Assembly (NCBI GenBank): GCA_030142905.1
Contig: JASJOG010000596.1
Location: 1-64,000 of the forward strand
From: Heliopora coerulea
Lineage: Eukaryota > Cnidaria > Anthozoa > Scleralcyonacea > Helioporidae
Reading direction: 5' to 3'
Length of the DNA: 64,000 bases
Part shown: piece after piece, positions 57,368-64,000 of the stretch
Position numbering within the stretch: position 1 is the first letter of the stretch
Layout: each line of letters begins with the position of its first letter
Translations under genes and position numbers: made by a program
The notes under the pieces: model-generated
Told to the model about the DNA's origin: nothing
Seen by the model: the letters and a program-made list of their open reading frames with translations, nothing else
Databases searched by the model: none

Positions 57368-58006
57368 CTGTAACAAACAACGAAGTCAAAATATCAGAAG
57401 TGGTTCGTTTACCAGTATTGTGCTCATTCTTATACCAACAACACGCACAAACCTATATTAACCGGGGACAGATCACGGCATATTAAACTTCACTTTACCT
57501 GAGGAATCACTACCAAATTCTTGGTTGTTGATCGGATAAGGGAACACCGAACTCGGGTCCACACAATCTGCACTCACGTAGTCCAGAGGAGGCGGCGTCG
57601 AGCATGGTGTATCGTAAATACTTTCGATGAATCGAACCCGTTGCGCTTTGTCCGACGAGTGACTGCCCCACATACAATCTTGAATAAGTTTTGACTTCAA
57701 GTTTAGACAGCTGTTATCGCTGAACAAAGGCATTGTGCGTGAATTGTCGATGTCCAAAACATCAGAGACGCTTTGTAAGGTGTCAGCTGCTGAAGAAGTC
57801 GAAAATTTTAGACATGATGCGCCGTTAGACGCAGTCTGCCCTGACGGGGACAGTGGCGGTGTTGGGACTAACTCAAACTTCTTCCAAATGGCTTGTGTCG
57901 AACCTGGACCACCGATCGTTCGGCGAACTTCATCATCATCTTCTTCCAGGTCATGCGTGGAGAAATAATACAGAACTTCTGGGCTGTTTTCCACTTGCTT
58001 AGCCAT
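56886..58006 (-). CDS. MYC: MYC proto-oncogene, bHLH-leucine zipper factor (complete)
   Basis: Two coding exons (57499-58006 and 56886-57367) join in phase into 329 residues plus stop. Myc box I is at residues 41-55 (WKKFELVPTPPLSPS), keeping the Thr and Ser (T49, S53) equivalent to the phosphodegron Thr58/Ser62 of human c-MYC. Myc box II is at 108-114 (IQDCMWG). An acidic patch starts exon 2 (EEDEIDVVTIEKPVKRK). The basic-helix-loop-helix is at about 248-299 with E-box contact residues H251, E255 and R259 in HNVLERKRRNDL, and a leucine zipper runs from about 300 to 329. MYC dimerises with MAX and binds CACGTG to drive growth genes. The protein is shorter than vertebrate c-MYC (about 440), mostly by loss of linker sequence. 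The position of the coding intron between transactivation and bHLH halves is as in vertebrates. Start chosen because it is the first ATG after a splice acceptor at 58022. Confidence 0.96.
57499..58006 (-). CDS. MYC: MYC coding exon 1 (Myc boxes I and II)
   Basis: 508 nt from ATG (58004-58006) to donor TCAG|GTAAAG, ending in phase 1 within GSDSSG. The exon runs 15 nt further up to an acceptor CTGTAG|CTTG at 58022. Confidence 0.95.
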
Positions 58007-58393
58007 TACTTGCCTGTCAAGCTACAGAAACGAAAGAAGTACGGAAGCTTAACTGACAGTAATAATTTACCACTACCACCGACGTCCAATATCACGGCCA
58101 CAAATTATAAATTTAAATTTCTTACGAGCTCTAGAATGCATACCTTTCACAATGCACGTTGAAACTACCAACCGGGCTTCTCCCGAGTCGACGCTGCGTC
58201 TTCAAAATCCCGAAGTGTTCGAGTTTCCTTGAACGAAAAAGAACCACAATCAGCCATGCGACAAATAATCATCTATCATAACATTTAAATCCCGGTCACC
58301 GTTAAATGAATGAACCGAAATGGGCTTTAATACCCACGACAGACAACTGGCCACGAATTCGAAGTGTCTTGATTTATTCGTACCTTAACGTAC

Positions 58394-58545
58394 CTCTGAA
58401 AGTCTTCGGCGACGAAGACTCCAAGCCGATGTTGTCGCTTCTCTTTAAAAGTCCAGAGAGCAGTTTACTCACAACACTTCCGAGGAAGACCACTGTGAAT
58501 GAAAGGACCGAGAGAAATTAAGCACCGCCTTTTTAAATGGGTTGG
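58394..58545 (-). promoter_or_regulatory. possible proximal MYC leader exon and promoter
   Basis: On the minus strand a TATA-like TTTAAAAAGG (about 58528-58537) lies about 140 bp upstream of a good donor CAGAG|GTACGT (exon edge 58394). A non-coding exon of roughly 110 nt would splice to the MYC acceptor at 58022. Inferred from signals only. Confidence 0.4.
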
Positions 58546-58941
58546 CATGACAACGCTACCCCCAGCGAACCAGTTAGACTCGGATTGACTAATCCCTGGT
58601 GAATTAACTTTAATTTATGCCACGACAATACATTAAACAGCTCTTGACATTTTAACGAAAAAGGTAAAGAATCGTCTGATAATCCTCAAGCACCACCAGA
58701 TAAGACCACAAGGAAGTTAACCGAAGCAATCTCACCCAGTTTCTGGCTTCCGAGGGCATAATTTCCAGCTTGGCCGTTTGAAACGTTTGAACGTGCCAAA
58801 CACACGTATTCCTCTGGGGCCCATAATTCAACCACAATAACGGGAATTGGATCGTTTAACTGCAATCTTTCCATCTGATAAATTACTGTGATTTGCAAAG
58901 CCAAAATATTTCTTTTCTAATCTTTAAATATTTCAACTTAC

Positions 58942-59080
58942 CGGTAAACTATGAGAAAATCGGCTAACGGTGCTGCGAACAAAGTCTAACTGATGTAAAC
59001 CAAGCTCAGTGGAGTCAGGAAATACTCAGAGACGAAAAGGCTCTGCCTCGCACGAACACTTGCGCTGGCATTTATAAACA
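58942..59080 (-). promoter_or_regulatory. possible distal MYC leader exon and TATA promoter
   Basis: A TATAAA (59071-59076 on the minus strand) lies about 130 bp upstream of a perfect donor ACCG|GTAAGT (exon edge 58942). A non-coding exon of about 100 nt would result. MYC genes in vertebrates also start with a non-coding exon, which supports one of the two candidates. Confidence 0.5.
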
Positions 59081-59089
59081 TCACCCGAC

Positions 59090-61330
59090 TCACGAACGGA
59101 AGTAAGCCGTATCATCTTACATTAACTTTGTAGTCTTACAGATGCAAATCTACTTCAAATATTATTGTTGGTTTAAAACGCTGGCTGCCAAAAGAAGCGT
59201 CTTTGTACGGCTTCGGAAGTTTGCGCGGATTTCCTTCGGTCTTTCAATAAATGAATGAGTTTGTAGTAAAGAATTGGTTTGTGTGTCAGATAAGGCGAAG
59301 GGGGGTCAGGGTGTCTGAACGGGAGCTGGGCTGGATCAAGTATTTGGCTGTTTGGTTTAATTCAAAAGTCAACAGGAAATAGCTATGAAAACAAACCATT
59401 TGGGTGCTTCGAATGAAAGAAGAAATGTGTGAAACGCAGTCACAATGAGATGACAATTTTCCTCGTTTGACATCAACCAACTTGTGTCAATTTAGCTGAA
59501 ATCTAATTAGATTTGTGTATAGTCGTGGGAGGAAAGTCGAGAAATCTCTTCCGTGAAATTGAGAAGTCTGAAGACCTACATCTTAGCGTAAAATGTTTGT
59601 CTACACCAAAAAAGTATTCCACGAATGTAAGCAAAGCGAAACTGAAAAAGACCACATTGTGAGGCGGCAAAACTTTTTTAACAGACATATGAACATAACA
59701 GGAAAGAGAACACAAATAAATGTATTCAAAGTAAAAGAAAGCAGTTTGTTAGAATAAAAAAGTATAATTCCAAAGCAAGAAAGAGGAAGCCGAGAAGTAC
59801 TATCAAGTGAAAGTAGGATATGAACTGTTTTGATTACGGGATTAGCACAATTTTTAATCTAAAACCGCTTTCTGTCTGCGTAATTAGGATTTCGAAACCG
59901 AAATAACTCAGGTTTTTAAAGATTTTATAATCGATATGTAAATAAGATGCTTCCTTTCGCATTCACAAGAAAGATATGAGGAGAATCTGCAGGAAAGCTG
60001 TCGAGGACAACGGCTTTTGTGAGGCTAATTTACGGCGTTTTAATTAATTTTAACTTTGTCCTCCAAGTGCAAGGTCACGGCAAACATTGAGGTGTTTGGG
60101 CCAGGAAAGACCTGTTTATTCTCGAGTTCTTCATTAAGTTTTCGTTGAATCGTCTTACACTAGTAATCGATTCCGTTCTGCAGTCGTTGCCTGACACACC
60201 AAATCACAGAATAAAGACCATAAAATACTAACGCTGTGATTCTCGTTCAATTTAGAGTTAGTCTTGTTGGCAAGCTTCCGAAATCAAGCATTGCGCGAAC
60301 ATTGCTTAAGTTAAGTTTATTACCAGCTTCCAAGATGGTAACTACATCTGGCTGAAAACGCATACACATTTTATAATTGAAGACTACCCAACGGAAGCGA
60401 AGTTATGGCCCCGCCCACGCAAGATTAATAATCTCGACACACGATCTTTTGCTTATTTCGATAGCAATGAGTGTTGTTTTGCCTTTTTGAGCAAGATTTG
60501 CATGATAAGAAATAGGCCATCTCCTCTTTTACGGCGACCAACAGAAATATACTTCTTTAATAACATAATCAGTGACTGCTCCATATGGCCGTAGTTGCCT
60601 GCATACTCGATACGCCGGCAGATCAAAGACGTTTCATGACGCAAAAGTCTTCAGGGTATTTTGAACAGGTGCTGCAGCTTCCGTAAGTCACACCACCTGC
60701 AGCTAGCTCCCTGATAACCTGCCATCACTAGTAATTACAGCAATTTTGTCTACCAAACCACCTCAAAATAGCGTCAGTATGCGTTAAAGATGCGGCATTT
60801 TTTTCCTCTCTTATATTTCCGTGTTCCGCCTGAAAATGTCCTTCCCGCAATGGAATTATTTTCGTTCATTTAGCCGCCACAAACTTTTTGTTTCGTCTAT
60901 CTAATCGTGATGGGTGCCATTTACGGACGAAGATAACTGGCGAACAGACCATCCCAGACAATGTTTAGGCAACCCACCAACAATGTTTAACTGAAACAAC
61001 ACGAGATCGCATAGAATAAATAAGCAAAACGCTTAGAGTGATCCGACGTTCTGTAAACCCTTCGAAGTTGTCAGGCCACAGCATCGCTGCATAAACAAAT
61101 CCTGGTCACTGAACACTGATATTCGTCACAAAATTAGACAGCACTTTGCACAACGTTAGTCGAAATAACGTTTCCCTTTCGTCAAGAAGTAGTTTGAGCA
61201 TTGATGGTTTCATGTCATTCATGAAGCCGACAGCGTTTAATTTTCACTGCACGTTGCGTTGTAAGCTCAGCAGGGTTCCGACGTCGAAAAGGCGTCGCTA
61301 CTGAAGTTTTACTGAAGTATAAGAAGTTGA
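59090..61330. other. intergenic stretch upstream of MYC
   Basis: No gene or structured repeat recognised; may hold distal MYC regulatory DNA. Confidence 0.4.
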
Positions 61331-61331
61331 G

Positions 61332-61412
61332 AGAGTGTGTATGTGTATGCGTATGTGTGTGTGTGTGTGTGTGTGTATGTGAGAGAGAGAGAGATATAAA
61401 GAGAAAGAGAGA
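61332..61412. repeat. TG run and GA run
   Basis: GTGTATGTGTATGCG then about ten TG units, followed by GAGAGA sequence to about 61410. Confidence 0.95.
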
Positions 61413-61549
61413 CCTTCATTTGAATACGGAATTTCATCAGAAAGTACATCTGTTTTACATGAAAGCCGTATAAACATTATAAGACTAAAGTTACGACTAA
61501 AGTTAAGTATTAATAAGTAGAAAAAAAATATATTTACAAAATCCCTATT

Positions 61550-61860
61550 GGTGTTGGAGAGACAGGCAATTTCTTTCTAAATGCTTGAAGCGAGGTTATT
61601 GTTCTCAGATCAGCTGGTAAGGCATTCTAATGCATCTTGGTATATGAAACTTTTTTTTAAGTTTTTCGTATTTGCCATGGATAATTTGAGATTTATATCA
61701 TTATTTCTTAAATTATAACTTGTGGTATCAATCACCCTGTGAAATTGGTCGATTAAATACGGTGGTGCCTGGTTATGCATAATCTTATGTATCACTATTA
61801 AGATGAGCTTGGAGTGTCTTAGAGTATGAGCACGTCCAAAGTAAATCTGACTGTGAAAAT
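61550..61860 (-). pseudogene. decayed C-terminal end of a non-LTR retrotransposon reverse transcriptase
   Basis: On the minus strand LILIVIHKIMHNQAPPYLID, then SYNLRNNDINLKL and NLKKSFIYQDAL match the conserved tail that follows the reverse transcriptase domain of many LINEs (the APPYL, YNLR and KSFxYxGAxLWNxLP motifs). After DAL the frame shifts by one base and continues as NALPADLRTITSLQAFRKKL to a stop near 61550. Only the last 90 or so residues of the protein are present, and the rest of the 145-codon frame to the right is unrelated. A 5'-truncated, frameshifted LINE copy. Confidence 0.7.
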
Positions 61861-61984
61861 GACAAGCGAAAATGAAAGCGAGTAGAAACTCAATACTTAA
61901 GACAAAAAGCAATGAAAATGAAAGATCTGGACGAGGGTGGATGACAAACACGTTGCCAAGAGTAAGAGGATGGAAAAGAGAGGG

Positions 61985-62210
61985 GGGGGGGGAAGGCGCT
62001 CGGAACGCTACTTTCATATTAAGTTTAAAACCAGTTTGCCAGTACACATCTATCGAGCTTTCTCACACTACCTGGGCAGCGCTCTGATTTTATGTAGCAC
62101 ACAACTTCTTTGTAACTGTGTGAGTGTGTAGTGGGTGCGTGTGGCAGTGTGTTGGAGTGAGAAAGTGAGAGAATGAGAGAGAGATAGAGAGATATAGAGA
62201 GAAAAGGACC
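61985..62210. repeat. purine-rich and GA/TGTG simple repeats
   Basis: A G run at 61981-61992 and GAGAGA sequence at 62155-62200, which with the TG-rich part between explain the open frames here. Confidence 0.8.
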
Positions 62211-62220
62211 AGGTGACATA

Positions 62221-62361
62221 AGGGCCGTTCACACTAGTGTGTTAGATCGATCGAAGTCAAAATCGATCAGAGTGTGAACGCCTTCACGAAGTGAACTGAG
62301 ATCGATCTCAGATCGGTCTCAGATCCATTCAAGTTAGATCGATCTCGGTGTGAACGGCCCT
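62221..62361. mobile_element. 141-bp MITE with AGGGCCGTTCACAC ends
   Basis: AGGGCCGTTCACAC and GTGTGAACGGCCCT are perfect 14-bp terminal inverted repeats; ATA flanks both sides, a 3-bp duplication of the kind left by PIF/Harbinger elements. The interior repeats GATCGATC/AGATCGATCT. No coding capacity. Confidence 0.85.
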
Positions 62362-64000
62362 ATACAGCAGGCAGAGAACATAACGGTAAGGAGAAACGAA
62401 AGAAACATACAGCAAAGATTCACATGACTAGAAATCACCTTCAGTAGTTAGAAGTGATGTTAAACAACCTGCAACTGAGTGCCTTCTCAACTACGACGCA
62501 GACACGCCACGAACAGATCGAGGTGATACCACGTTAGGATGCAAGAATGGTTCAAGGATATGTATTAAGTAACTGTAATTAAAGTATAAATAACTAATCT
62601 GGAATGTTCTTTAAAATACACAGCAATAAAACAATCATTTGCGAATAATATATGCAATCTTTCAAGCTTTTAACTGTGAAGGTCAAAATCTGAGAGACTT
62701 ATTGATGCATTTATCTATAAAAGCTAGCAATATTTAAGTATTATGGCTGGTAAAACATCTTCATTGGTGGGAATATACTTCTGCGTCTGCCAGTTTATCG
62801 ACGCAGACTTATACAGTTATAATCAATTAGAAAAAATTCACCCAGCGTGCAACAAAGCTGAATAAAATGGTTGTATAAAAATAACCTATATAGCACTGTT
62901 CAGACGCATGTGGTGCTAACATTATTCAACGATACATTCACAGCGCCGTCGTTCATCCATGCACTTTGTTTTGTCTGCAAGACAACATCTTTCGCAAGAC
63001 GGCGTCGGATAACCCTGTTATTTCCTCCAACGTTCAACTCAATTTTTCTGCCATTGATTTCGTGGTCTAGTCCACACACACCAATGCATAATTTCGTCTC
63101 GTCATCACAAACATTAAAAGACGAACTCTACCAAACCAGGTGTCCATAATGAGTGAACAAACAAGCTGTTTATACAGAACGAATAAAGGGAGTGGATGAA
63201 AGTTTAACCTCAGAGCAATGCAATCCTAAACTTGGAATTCTTTGTCTGATGTAAGGCCGACAAACATGAAAGTAAACCTCGAATTAGATTTCAGGAAGTA
63301 TCGCCAGATAATTAACCGCGCTGAACCTCTACGTTTCCCTCAGCAGACATTAGACATTCGAAACCCAGCAAAACACAACCAAGCAAATCACACTTTTGAG
63401 GAAATCACTTAGAAATCAATATGAAGCAACAAAGAATTTTGTGCATTTTTCGTCTTTGTAATAACAATTACCGTACATCCACTTTGATTTATCATTCACC
63501 GATTAATTCTCGGATCACAAATTTCCACCCCAGCACTAACATGAGAAGTCAATGATATTTCGGGATTATAGGTTGCTTCGACAGTCTTTTTACATCTAAT
63601 TATTTTGCCATCGCTTGCGTCTCTACTGCTTTTCTTAGAGCAACAACTTCTTAATAGCATCTCTGATAAAATATGAAATTTTTGCTAACACACTGTAGAT
63701 AAGTATGTGGCAATCCCATGGTAAATAATGGAGATTAGCTAAAAATGGCAAGATTAGATCAATATGCCCAGGAATTGCATTCTTGTCTTTCATCTTTGCG
63801 GGGGATAATATTAGCCATAGTTTGAACATTTCCCCCTAAAAGGTCATTGCAACAAATCCTTTCCATCTCCAAGGAGTTAACGAAGATGACATAAGCAAAA
63901 TAATTATGTTATTTTATCACTCTTAGATCCTTCACGTCCTTTCTTTCTTAAGTCCCACCTCCTCTTCCTTTCATAAATACTCTGAGATTACTCTTTTAAA
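62362..64000. other. intergenic stretch to the window end
   Basis: No recognised gene or structured repeat. Confidence 0.4.

Noticed and set aside
1..64000. A new multi-gene system or gene cluster
   Set aside because: The three identified genes are conserved single animal genes with unrelated roles; nothing suggests a shared system.

Overview
The window is animal nuclear DNA, AT-rich and intron-rich, most likely from an anthozoan cnidarian such as a stony coral. That placement is inferred from the divergent but complete MYC and TMEM214 orthologues, the very compact MITEs and the TTAGGG-type telomere-like tracts; no marker in the window fixes the species. Three protein-coding genes can be rebuilt exon by exon, all on the minus strand. 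They are the 5' part of a NOL4-like gene (exons at 8626-13223, continuing to the left), a complete 17-exon TMEM214 gene (start 42306, stop 18684, 691 aa, every junction in phase) and a complete MYC proto-oncogene (start 58006, stop 56886, 329 aa, one coding intron, with non-coding leader exons proposed upstream). A possible first coding exon of a fourth minus-strand gene lies at 3747-3800, next to a CRE and an E-box.

Layout: 1-3.7 kb is AT-rich sequence without a recognisable gene. 3.7-4.2 kb is promoter-like. 4.4-6.2 kb holds a TCTA microsatellite, a decayed tandem array of tRNA-like units and a 0.4-kb foldback element with tRNA-like arms. 7.5-8.45 kb holds two MITEs. 8.6-13.2 kb carries NOL4-like exons 3, 2 and 1. 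13.3-18.6 kb is intergenic, with microsatellites, a telomere-motif MITE, a two-copy tandem repeat and a mini-MITE. 18.7-42.3 kb is TMEM214, whose introns hold foldback elements, a 2.6-kb hAT transposon with perfect 8-bp target duplication and 20-bp terminal repeats, a hAT-type MITE with a palindromic 8-bp duplication, a composite tandem repeat and tRNA-derived SINE-like sequences. 42.3-56.8 kb is intergenic with repeats only. 56.9-59.1 kb is MYC and its proposed leader exons. 59.1-64 kb is intergenic, with a decayed non-LTR retrotransposon 3' end and one more MITE.

The genes do not form an operon or pathway: TMEM214 is an ER membrane protein, MYC a bHLH-leucine-zipper transcription factor and NOL4 a nuclear/nucleolar protein. 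No new multi-gene system was found. The most unusual content is in the repeats: a mobile element that carries telomere-like sequence inside it, tRNA-like arrays and foldbacks, and several families of small inverted-repeat elements with several copies each in 64 kb. Gene identities rest on remembered family sequences and have not been checked by database search.
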